A stretch of 64,000 nt of DNA from Ziziphus jujuba (Eukaryota > Streptophyta > Magnoliopsida > Rosales > Rhamnaceae). The DNA lies in the NCBI RefSeq assembly GCF_031755915.1, contig NC_083388.1, positions 15,202,501-15,266,500 on the forward strand, in the 5' to 3' direction. How positions within the stretch are numbered: the stretch's first letter is position 1; each line of letters starts with the position of its first letter. Of this stretch, positions 1 to 10,223 are shown one piece after another. Both the position numbers and the translations under genes were made by a program. The notes below the pieces were generated by a model. The model saw only the letters and a list, made by a program, of their open reading frames with translations. It was not told where the DNA came from and made no database searches.

Positions 1-600
1 GTGGGTTGCCCTGAAATGACCGAAAACATGAAAATTCGGCAACCCACCTCTCCAGTGGCCGTCAAATTCACCGGCCAGATTCGGGCCTGCCAGCCGCCGT
101 TCGCCGTGAAGTTTCACGATCGAGCTCACCTTCATGTGGGCTTCCTCCTTGGCTGCTGCATGTAAGAGATTGGTGGTAGGAATAGGCAAAAATGGCGATG
201 ACCCGCTTCGACGTTAAACGGGTCAAAACGACCCAGTTCGGACCCACAGGTCTAGGGGAGAATTTCTCAGGTTTTGGGGATGAAATTGATATTTTGGAAT
301 TTGTTTCCGGTTTGGAATGTTTATCGAGGCTTATATAGAGCCTTGGGTCACTAATAGACAAAAACTGGAAACTGGTTTGGACATTGATATAAAACTTATG
401 CTTAAAACTTCTCAGAACCATAACGTTTTCTCCGTAACTCGAAATTTGATGTGCTACCAGTCTATGAACTCGTATCGATGAGACCTACACAATGGTACCT
501 CATTCAAACCAAAAATATTAACCATTGAAAAAGTCAACTTGGACCCACATATTGTTCACTTAGTCAAACTTGATCAAACTTGTTAAAACATGTGTATTTT
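1..600. repeat. Diverged LTR-like repeat, copy 1 (cut by window edge)
   Basis: GC-richer than its surroundings. The block carries a motif at 463-482 (tgaactcgtatcgatgag), followed by a short stretch ending in cattgaaaaagtcaa. The same arrangement recurs, diverged, near 42173 and 57771 in the same orientation. An open frame on the minus strand (68-421) resembles no protein I know and is probably non-coding LTR sequence. The first 47 bases form a hairpin (10-bp arms at 1-10 and 38-47). I infer a retrotransposon LTR remnant; no TG/CA termini or partner LTR can be placed because the element starts outside the window. Confidence 0.45.
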
Positions 601-639
601 GATACAAGTTGTTACGAGCTAGTTTAGATCTAGAGTTTA

Positions 640-1830
640 AGCAGATAGATGTGAAGATAACATTTTTTTATTGTGATCATGATCTACATGAGGAAATATA
701 AATAGAACAACCAGAAAGTTTTAAGGTTTTAAGAAAAGAGAACACCATTTGCAAGTTCAAAAAGAGCTTGTACCAAGCAAGCACTTGGACGGTGGTACAA
801 GAAGTTTGATTCTTTTATGGAGAATTAATAATATAAGAAAACTGACACAAATTTATATGTTTATATTCAAAGACTTCTATATGGAAGCTTCTTTGTATTT
901 TAGTTATATGTATATGACATGTTGATTGTTGAATAAAATGTAATGAAAATTAACTAACTGAAAAGGAATTATCTAAGTCTTTTGATATGCAAGATCTAGG
1001 ATCAGCTCAATAGATTTTAGAAATGCAAATAGTGCAAAATAGGAAAAATCACATGTTATGACTATCTTAAGAGAAGTATGTCGAACAAGTGATAAAGTGA
1101 TTCAGTATAGTTAAAGTCAAATCAGTTAGCATTCCACTAGTAAACCATTTCAAGTTGAGCAAGAAATCGTACTGCTTATCCATAGAAGAGATCAAAGCGA
1201 TGACTTCAATGCCTTACTTTTCAGCGGTGGGAAGTTTAATATATACAATGTTGTCTACCAGAACAGATACTACTCATATAGTTGGTAATGTGAGCAAATT
1301 TCTTTCAAATGCTGCAAAGAAACACTTGGAAGCAGTCAAATGGATTCTAAGTATCTTCAGGGTACATCAAGTGTATGCTTGTATTAGAAGGGAGGTGATT
1401 TAGTTTTAGAAAGCTATATAAATGTAGATATAGCTGAAAACCATGATAATAGGAAATCTCCTTCAAGTTATCTTTACAGTCAAAGTGCCATGGATTAGAA
1501 AGGTTGCAATCATAGTTAAGATTGTAGAAATGTATAGCTTTATCTAAAAGAAAAGCAGAATACATTTTCGCAACTAAAGCCAATAAGGAGATGTTGTGGT
1601 TAAAGCGTTTACTTTAATAAACTAAGCATCAAGTAGAAGACTACGAGATACGTTGTGACACGTAGAGTGCCAAAGATATGAGTAAGAACTCAATGTATCA
1701 TTCCCAAACAGAGCACATTGATATTCGCTACCATTAAATACATTATGTGATAAAGTACAAACTACTTAGATTAGCAAAGATTCACATAAAAGAGAATCCA
1801 ACAGATATTTTTACAAAGGTTGTCTAGTCT
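640..1830 (+). pseudogene. Degenerate Ty1-copia pol remnant (reverse transcriptase and RNase H)
   Basis: Reading across frameshifts and stops gives the order of a copia pol C-terminus. First come RT pieces (DVK..F....HDLHEEI, EQPESFKV, CKFKKSLYQ) near 650-780. Next, at 904-918, is the catalytic box, here YVYD instead of YVDD, so one catalytic aspartate is lost. The linker and RNase H follow (MPYFSAVGSLIYTM, DTTHIVGNVSKFLSN, KHLEAVKWIL at 1208-1360), then DNRKSPSSYLY, and NPTDIFTKVV-like residues end near 1827. Several stops make it non-functional. gag, protease and integrase are absent and no LTR pair was found. An 82-aa open frame at 1155-1403 is only its best-preserved part. Confidence 0.85.
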
Positions 1831-2327
1831 ATCTCCTAAAATCCAGCCCATTAGGGTTTTTTATTTATTATTTAAATTTACATAATGGTTAAGTTTACTT
1901 AGTGGTCAAGTTAGTTTGTAAAGAAGACAACGCTTTCAATCTTATATCACAGATAACATATAATTTTACAAGCTCAAAGAAAGGGTTTTTAGAGTTTTTT
2001 TTTTTTTTTTTTTTGTGTGTGTATTAATTTGAGAGATAATTAATACATTTTTTTGTTCTTAATCTTTATGTTTTTGTTTTCTTTATTTTCTGTATATTTC
2101 GTGATCAGAGAATTGCAAAAAAAATAAATAAATAAATAAAATAAAAATCTTATGTTTCATGAACTTATTATAAGCAGGCCGACGATATTCTTTTAATCGT
2201 CCTATTATGCTCCATGCTACTATAATTCTATCCTCTTCAAGCTTTGCTTTTAGTGTGACACTGTAATCTCATCATAAATGAGATTAAATATTCTACTGAC
2301 ATTATCAACTTTTTTTCTTTTGTTTTT

Positions 2328-2364
2328 GGGGTGGGGTGGGGTGGGATGGGGGCGGCCCGGGGTG
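2328..2364 (+). other. G-rich tract with G-quadruplex pattern
   Basis: Four runs of 3-4 G separated by single T (2328-2345), then a GGGGG run and a further GGGG. This meets the usual G3+N1-7 rule for an intramolecular quadruplex on the plus strand. It lies in an intergenic spacer with no gene immediately attached. Confidence 0.5.
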
Positions 2365-3317
2365 GTTTCTTGTTATAATTCTCATTTGCTTGGGAAGTAA
2401 CTTTTCGAAAAAATCCAAAAGGAAAATTATACCGACGGTTATCCATTCAAATATGCTTTGTCAATACCATTTTCATTAACAATTTGTTAATGCAAGTCTA
2501 TCCGAACTAATTATACGCATTGTCAATGGAACTCGACTTATCCTTTGGGACCTGATTGAGTAGGAAAATCTCGAGGATGATTTCTCCCCACACAATTTTC
2601 AGGAAAAATTTCACTAACATGAGCATCTAAGAGCCATTACCCCGGTACCACACCTGGAGAAGGGTGGTACAGTTCTTCACTGGAACAAGATACAATAGAG
2701 ATGCTTAAAAATAATTTGAAACCATGTATTAAACCCCAAAAATAAATAAATAAATAAAAAGTAAAATGCCTGATTGTCAAAGCAAGTGGGATCAATCCAA
2801 TGATGTGCACATGCAAAGAAGCGACCGAGCCATGATAAAGATTGTGCTCACAGCGTGGGGGGTTTAATTTTTATTAGAAGGGAATGTTACACCGAATCTC
2901 CCAAACAATTTTCAGATCTGGTTTTTCTTGGCAATGAACTTGTTCCATTCAAACATGGAAAGATGAGTTTGATAAGTAGAAAGCTGACCTGGAATTTTTT
3001 GGGTGGATAGATTTAAGACTGAGGTAATTGGACTCCACCTTGGCTTTGGTTGTCCAGCCCCCACTCTAAGGCCCAAACCAGCAGCTGGTAGTGACAAAGT
3101 ACGGTCAAAGCCGATACAGAGAAAGTGTCATCTAAATTTTTTTATTAGATCTTTTTAAGCGGGATCAAGCTACCATGTGGAGCAACCTGGTCAATATGGC
3201 GCACCATCCTAGACCGTGCATATTTATAAAATAATTATAATATAAAAATAAAAATAAATTAAAATAAAAGATTCAGGTCAAACCTTTCAATTCATTCTTT
3301 TATTAGGCTGACATGTT

Positions 3318-3395
3318 TTATGTGATAATAGTCTTAGTGATATATCCATTATTTCCTCAGTGATCTCGGATTCAAGTCCTCATGTAATAACATTA
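3318..3395 (+). repeat. Possible tRNA-derived SINE relic
   Basis: A tagtcttagtgatatatcc stretch resembles a Pol III A box. About 30 bases later ggattcaagtcc resembles a B box. Order and spacing fit a decayed tRNA-type SINE head. No poly-A tail or target duplication was found, so this is weak. Confidence 0.25.
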
Positions 3396-3686
3396 AGAAT
3401 AGAACATTGAAAAAATAAAATTACCCAAATTTTGTTTTCAGATCCATCGGAATTTGGATAGACGTTAATTTTAATGTATTTTATGCTGTTTTATAATTGT
3501 TATTTTGTTGTTCATTTTGTTTTCGATAAGGGACGGTTAGGAGAAAGGGTGGAGCAGAATGTCCAAACACCTCTAATTCATCATCAATGCACATAAAAAT
3601 AAATCAGCCTAATTAGGATTAAAAAACACCAAAGAGAGCTGACAAGAAAGCTTCCCAACTGGAAGACTGTTCTTTCCAAAATACAA

Positions 3687-6447
3687 TCAAATAATTAGGC
3701 TATCTAATATTTTCCCTGGCTGGATCGATGACAAAGTCCCCATAGTAGCCCTACCCTTGCTTCTCATCTCTATAACCTTCTTGTGTGAGTTAGAGTGCAG
3801 TGATGGAATAAAGGTAGGGCTTGCTGCTGGACGATACTCTGGAAAAAGGCGGCCCGACCTATACCGAACCCCACATGCATTGCAGAGGGTTTTTGGTCCC
3901 ATCGGCCCTTCCCTCCATTGCGGTGTACTTGTCACCTCACAGTGCATGCATTTTTTGGCCTCACCTTGTTCCTGCAACACCAAGAGTTTCCTTCTTTCTT
4001 CACTGGAGAGTTGTAAGAGATTTTTTTTCCTCTTCTGCTTTCTTTTGGCAGGCTTCAATATTTCATCACTAAGATGGGTCTCTGTATCTGATTCCGAAGC
4101 AGTCGAAAGATATAAGTTTTCTGAAGCAGAGGAACTGGGTGACATAAAGGGAAATGTGATCTGTTGGCGGCGTAAGCGCTTGCTTCGGGCACGCTTCAAT
4201 GGGGCAAATTTGGAGTCGATCATTCTTGGATTTTCAATAAAGCATGAGATACTGCTGCTCTCAAGTATGGAAACTGGACTGGAGGTTTTGAACTGGTGCC
4301 TATGTTTGACATCAGAAGAATCATCACTGAGAGGATTGCTTCTGCTGGAGGTGGTATCACCAGAACTAGGCTCTTGTTTTATCTGAGTTCTCTCAAACTG
4401 AACACCCAATTAAAGGACAGTCAAAATAAGAAAAAGGGGAGAAAATACCTAAAGTTGCATGCATAATAAGTTTAATATGAAAACATCAAGTGGAAGATAC
4501 CTACAATCCTACGATTTTCAAATTCATAAATAAGCTGATTACTACATACCATTTATCATAAGTTATATTCAGATAGCCAGGTGACTGTAAATGCAAACTT
4601 TCAAGTAACAAAAGACTTTTCAGTGAATCCATAGTCCTCTTAGGACCTTCTAGTTCCCATTTCTGAGGATTTAGAACCATTGATGATTAATAATGTGTTC
4701 AAATTTTGGGACAGCAATTTCAGTCATGTCATATTTGGTGGAAATACAGAAATGTTTAAGCCTATAAATACAATTATGTATAAGGAAATCACATAGAATG
4801 AACCTTGTTATGGAAAACACTCTCTACACCATTAACCTCAGAAAAGAGAGCGAAATACAACAGACCCTCAGCTTGGTCTTGTTAAGTGTCTGGTAGGACA
4901 CCTCTTTTACAGGTATTAATCGTTGTGACTTCATATAGAATAATATAGTTGAATGCTGGTTATACGTTGTGTATCTTTCTATGTATCGGTTTGTACTGGT
5001 TAGATTCTAATCTTTCCATGAAACAAGTCCTAAAAATATATATGAAAAAGAACTATGGTTAAAACAATATGAATGACATACATAAAACATAATTTATAGT
5101 AAAACATTTTATACTCCAATTCAGTATCCACCAAGTACAAAAAGTCACCATATAACGTATCTAGTCTCTTAGTCCAATGTTTCATGTTCTACCACATATT
5201 ACAGCACTAAAAATAAGTCATGTCCATTCCTAACTAGTCCAAAATAAGCCCAATGAGACAATCATGTTTAAAGGTTATGGGAATAGTATACAGGATAAAT
5301 CTTGTTCAAGTGTGCGGTTATGGCTACTATATGTTCTCGATGGTTGAAAAATTTTGATACCTCTGGGATATGAAGTAGGAAAGTTCTTGTCAAAGTTTCT
5401 TTATCAACCAACTTATGTTTATTATTTAAAAGATCCATCATCCTTTGAAATCTTGTATTATCTTATACTCGATTAAAGTTTGAGATTTTACTTAAAAAAC
5501 ATAGTGTACAAGCATGATATAAAAAGCATACTTACCGACTACCAATTCTTTGAAGTGAGAATCTAAGCACTACGTAGAGTACCAATAAAAAAAAAAAAAA
5601 AACAAAAACAGAAACACTACTTACACCAAAATGTAAATGCCATATAATTAGAAAAATGGTATACGCTCAAATAAATTTCCTTCGCTAGAAATATTAAAGT
5701 ATAGGATATGATATAAATGCTACATATATAAGCTCATGTGCATGAGTCAAAGTTGACCCTTCATTTTTATTTTTTTTTTCCCATTTTTCTCTTGGCTTGA
5801 TTTAACTAGATTACTAGAATAAGATTTTTAGCATAACCGTGGGCTTCCCCATCCCAGGACTTTGAAGATATCATACTTTTACCATTTCATTTGAGTTGGA
5901 AAGATCTTAGTTTCTTTACCGACCAACTTATGTTTATTCGTCATCTACTTGAAATCTTGTATTATCTTATACTCAATATAGTTTACGCTTTCATTTAAAT
6001 AAAATAACAGAAACGTACCAATTCTTCAAAATGAGCATCTAAGCACAAACTAGACTACCAATCGAGAAAAAAAAAAAAAAAATTCCAGCTAGAAGAAAAA
6101 TCAATGCCATATAAGAAAGCCACCAATATTGAAGATAAGTTACTCTTGGGCAGAAAATAAAAATAAAAATAAAAACTCACCGCAATGGAGTGGTTTTTAT
6201 CAGGTTTTGAAGGGAAACCCACCAAAACATCCATGGATGGTGGGTCGAGGTATTGCAATTTAGTATTCCAATCCTCTTCTCCGGCATTCCCTTCAACATC
6301 TTCCAATGGAAAATCATCAAGAGACCCGATAACATCATCGAAAAACTCCTCATAAACTCCATTAAAATTAAACTCCTCAGAGACCCCAGTAAAATTCTCA
6401 TCGAAGAACCAAGAACCAACCATGTCATTAGTAGTCTGTCTCACCAT
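3687..6447 (-). CDS. GATA zinc-finger transcription factor, GATA10/11 type
   Basis: Two coding exons: 6447-6181 and 4397-3687 (stop TGA at 3689-3687). The 1.78-kb intron has donor GTGAGT and acceptor TGTTCAG, phase 0. The product is about 325 aa. Exon 1 gives an acidic N-terminus ([21 protein letters not shown]), the activation-type region of subfamily A GATA factors. Exon 2 carries [12 protein letters not shown], two basic nuclear-localisation candidates ([10 protein letters not shown] near residue 157 and KRKQKRKK near 207) and one finger, CX2CX18CX2C, starting near residue 239. [20 protein letters not shown] and the following [13 protein letters not shown] are typical of plant subfamily A. 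The role is sequence-specific binding to WGATAR promoter sites in the nucleus. An in-frame ATG at 6423 is an equally good start. The reading frame can be opened further upstream in exon 2 only into intron sequence. Confidence 0.92.
5340..6120. repeat. Diverged direct duplication within the GATA intron
   Basis: Two blocks about 520 bp apart, roughly 5340-5660 and 5860-6120, share a series of segments in the same order: accaacttatgtttatt, gaaatcttgtattatctta, taccaattctt followed by atctaagcac, a poly-A run, then aatgccatataa. The second copy ends about 60 bp from exon 1. Ordered matches over about 260 bp point to one old segmental duplication. Confidence 0.7.
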
Positions 6448-7249
6448 GTTTATGGTAAAAAAAAACAAAAAACAAAAGGTCCCAACAAAAGGAAAATAAT
6501 GTTAATACAAAACGTATATGAAGAATACTCCATTATCAACCCAAGGAATAAAAAATGAAAACATACATTGGGTATTTTCTAGGAATATGAAGTCAAATAT
6601 AGAAGCTTATCTTATGCTTTGGATTAAATACGTTTTTAGGTGGTCGAGTAAGCATGAATGAATATGGTATATAACCATTGTTTTAGAAACGCGTTTGGGA
6701 AACATATATTTTGCAGAAATTTTGTCCCATAAAATTCCTCAATATGCGAAATTCAGCCACAAAAGAACTCTATTTCTCAAAATGTTCTTTACCCGTGTAT
6801 TTAAACCGGGCGAAATAAAATTTGGAAACAAATGGGAAACGATGCCGTTTCATTCGTGCTTTTTTGAAAAATCTACGTTACGTCGTCGTTTAGTAGATTT
6901 TACAAATTTTCTTTTGCTAGCGCAAATTTTTACTTAAATCGGCAAATAAATATAGCCAATAAATCCAAAATGCCCTGTTTGAAAACTTAGAAAATTGCCT
7001 TGGAAAAAAAAATCGAAACGAAAAGTGAAAACCAAGACATCATTGTTCAGTAAATATTTTTCTCCAAAAAATAAAAAATTTCCACTAGCACAACAAGTAG
7101 GACATTTTATTTGTTTCGAAATCTCATGCAAAAAAATAAAAATTAAAAACTAAATACACTTCCATTTTCCTCCATTTTCTCGCGAAACAAACATGCATTG
7201 CAGAAAATGCTAAGACGAAAATGCCCATACATAACAGAAACTGGAAAAA

Positions 7250-7600
7250 AATGATTAAAAAAAAAGAAAAGAAAAAAGCTGAACCAAACCTCTAATTAAA
7301 CCTAAATGCCGAGCGAATCTACGAAAAGAAACTTTCGACAAATAGAAGAGTTTTGGACAAAATAGAACTACATTTGGACCTCCAACATTGCTTTTTCGCT
7401 TCACTGAGAAGAGCTGAGAGATCGCTTCCGTCGAAGGTGTCAGATAACGTCGCAGAGACAAGAGTGTCAGAGACACAAAGAGAGTGAGAGAGAGAGAGTG
7501 AGAGAGAGTGAGAGAGAGAGAGAAAGACGGTGGTGGTGAAAGAAGAAGAAGAAGATGGGATTCCTGTGAATCTCTGTGTCTGGATTGGAATTTTAGGTTT
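7250..7600 (-). promoter_or_regulatory. Probable 5' UTR / promoter-proximal pyrimidine tract of the GATA gene
   Basis: The region upstream of the GATA start is rich in CT repeats on the gene's sense strand (plus-strand GA tract about 7475-7525). It lies about 1 kb from the start codon, so a 5' UTR intron is likely. The 138-aa minus frame here (7255-7671) is repetitive Ser/Leu and is best read as a translated UTR tract, not a protein. Confidence 0.35.
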
Positions 7601-7679
7601 TCTTTGTACAGAAAAATGGTGAACATACGGGAAACCCCATGCTGTTTACCCTGAGGTGTCGATGTAATCACCGTAGGAT

Positions 7680-10223
7680 TAGAATACCAAAGGTTTTAAA
7701 AAGTGAAGACCAAGATGTAATTGGAATAATGGTTTAGGTTTTAATATGGTAGGCGTCGGTGAGGTGACAGTCAATCAAGTGACCTACATAACATGGTCCT
7801 GACTTATTCACAGATCACCGACAATTCTGGATGATTTTCTAATTATTTTTCCTTTTTTTATATTCATAAATAAATATATATAAATGTACACATGCTAAAT
7901 TTTCTTCTTTTGTTTTTTTTTTTAATTAAAATTATACTAAAGTGATTCAACATGTTTTTTTTTTTTTTTTTAATTGTTTAACACAATAAATGGGATTAAA
8001 CAAGCCGATTAAATGGCATTAAATCTCTTCTAAAAGATTATTAGAAACAAATAAGAAATTTGAGATCATAACTCATTTATGTCAATAAGCGTTGGGATTT
8101 TTTTTTTTTTATTATTCTTTCTCTTTTCGGGTTTTTCTAGTCAAATATATAAGGAGCAAGATCAACAAAATGGATTTTTTTTTTTTTTTTGGTAAGTACA
8201 AAAATGATTTTTTTTTTTTTTTGTTTGGTTTGATATTAATATTCCTTAATTAATTGAACGGTTATTTTAAGTTAGCGTCGTTACCATGAATGCCTTTATA
8301 ACTATAAATCATTTTGCTTTATTAAGGTAAATATAATATTCATATTTTTTTTGACATGATAAAAATTTTAACTTAAAAAGAAAACTTCCTAAAATTATGA
8401 AATATAACTTTTTTTTTTTTTTGCTGAAAATTATGAAATATAACTTTGAAAGGAATCTTATAGCTATTAAATGATTCACCATATATACACGTATCATTAT
8501 TTAATTAATTAATATATTAATATAATTCAAGTATAAATAAATCAATATTTGAATAAATAAGTATCATTAAATAAAAATCAATTATATAATATATATATAT
8601 ATATGTATATATAATAAATAATTTGATAGATTAGATGGTGTTTTTAAAATTATTCAACTGCAAAAATTAAAGTTACTTTAGTTTTTACTCAAAGGCCGCG
8701 TAGTAGCATTTGGAGACTAAAATGTCTTCATTTTTTATTTTCTTAATGATATTGCTCTTCTTCAAGTACAAGTTTTCAATAAGGTCCTTTTACTTTGTAA
8801 TGAAAATTTTATCTTATAAGATAGTCTAACGGTAAAATTATTAATCATCATTTTCTCAAATAAAAATTTGAATTTGAATCTTCTATCTTAAATATTCAAA
8901 TATATATATATATATATATTTGTAACAAAATTTTGAAGGAAGAAATTAGTTTCTACAAATCAGTTTTCCTCTTTAGTATTTGATTGGTAATAAAAAAAAA
9001 ATTATACGATTTAAATTTACTTGTAATTAAAAAGGTACATATAAAAAAAAAAAAAAAACAAAAGAATATGAGAACTCAAAAACTTGGACCCTGTTTGCAT
9101 TGCTTATGCATTTGTAAAGTATTTTGTGAAACTATTTGAATAATTTTCTCAGAGAAATTTAGACCCAGAAAAATTTGAAACCAAAAAGAGTAGAGTATAT
9201 ATATATTCCCAAAAACCCTTTTTTTATATATATATATATATAAAAATAAAAAAATAAATAAATAAAAAACACAGAAATTATAAATAAGAATATCAAAAAT
9301 TATAGATGCATGGTAGGTGTTATGAGACGAGATTCTATTGGTTGTCATAAACGAGAGTTTATCCCCTTTAATATTAAAAGAGCAGGGGCACATGTAAAGG
9401 ACTAACTATAGATCTAACTTACTCTAATACAATCAATACATCACACTGTTTGACATAAACAAGAATATTATAGCAAGAAAAAACAAGAAATACAAAATAT
9501 TCCCCATCCAATTATCCATCCAATCCACTCTTTCGCTAAAATCAGGCCTACTTACGCGGCATGTGAGATATAGATAAGGCCAATATCACCTACATGACCA
9601 CTTTGACCAAAAAGAACCATCACTCGCACAATTTTATGCCTTGCAATAAGCTATTAATTAAAATATATATATATATATATATATATACATTGACAATTCA
9701 TGAATGTATCAATCAAACATTGACCCAAAAAAATAAGCATAAAATATTTTTGACAGATCAATCTAAAGAAAATGCTGTCAGAAATGGCAGTTTGTAATTG
9801 CAAGACATGCTTTAACAAGACATGTTCGACCAGAATGAGGTCTGGTGTTGAATAAAGATGTAGGGAGTTGGCAATGATGTTAGGTACAACGGTTGTACCA
9901 CAACCGCCAATTTTCACGTACTACGTAAAATTTAACAACCAATCACCATACAGAATGAAACTTTAAAGCATATGAAACTGAAACTTTAAAGCATACGAAT
10001 CCAATAAAATAAACGTTTACTACATGGTATCATCCATACAATGGTAGTATACAAAAACTTTTCTCTAGGTAGGGCTAGACAGTGGCCACATAACAATAAG
10101 TATGAAAATTGTAAAATAAAGATATTGATCATTCCTTTTAACTGTTTTCCAGAAAAATTTTATATAAGAAAAGAACCCTGTAATTCCTGCAGTTTTTAAT
10201 TACATGGTAATGAAAAAAAATGT
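7680..10223. other. AT-rich intergenic spacer between the GATA and TPST genes
   Basis: No gene seen. It contains several poly-T runs of 12-17 nt, (AT)n tracts near 8595, 8900, 9225 and 9663, and a possible Pol III box pair at 8826-8878 (tagtctaacggtaaaat, then a gaatttgaatct-like B box). There is also a direct-repeat/poly-T scar at 8391-8447. Minus-strand frames here are low-complexity. Confidence 0.6.
8391..8447 (-). repeat. 21-bp direct repeat flanking a short poly-A insert (minus sense)
   Basis: The 21-bp sequences at 8391-8411 and 8427-8447 (aaaattatgaaatataac plus ttt) are identical. On the minus strand the segment between them reads CAGC followed by a run of A. This looks like a target-site duplication around a retroposon reduced to its tail. 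Confidence 0.45.

Larger units (their letters stand above)
1831..3686. other. Intergenic region downstream of the GATA gene
   Basis: No gene could be supported. The stretch holds a 20-nt poly-T run near 1997, a G-rich tract at 2328-2364, and short low-complexity pieces. The part between 2600 and 3120 is less AT-rich and has a 61-aa minus-strand frame (2912-3097) without recognisable domains. It could be a 3' UTR or a gene relic. Confidence 0.5.

Noticed and set aside
2912..3097. 61-aa minus frame with fairly normal composition
   Set aside because: No domain, no splice context; kept only as a remark on the spacer.
3757..4386. 209-aa plus-strand open frame
   Set aside because: Exact antisense of GATA exon 2; the minus frame has the zinc finger.
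4398..4409. Start of the GATA exon 2 frame at a TTG
   Set aside because: No ATG is present; a CAG acceptor at 4400-4398 in phase with exon 1 explains the upstream extension as intron.
7255..7671. 138-aa Ser/Leu-rich minus frame
   Set aside because: Translated CT repeat upstream of the GATA gene.
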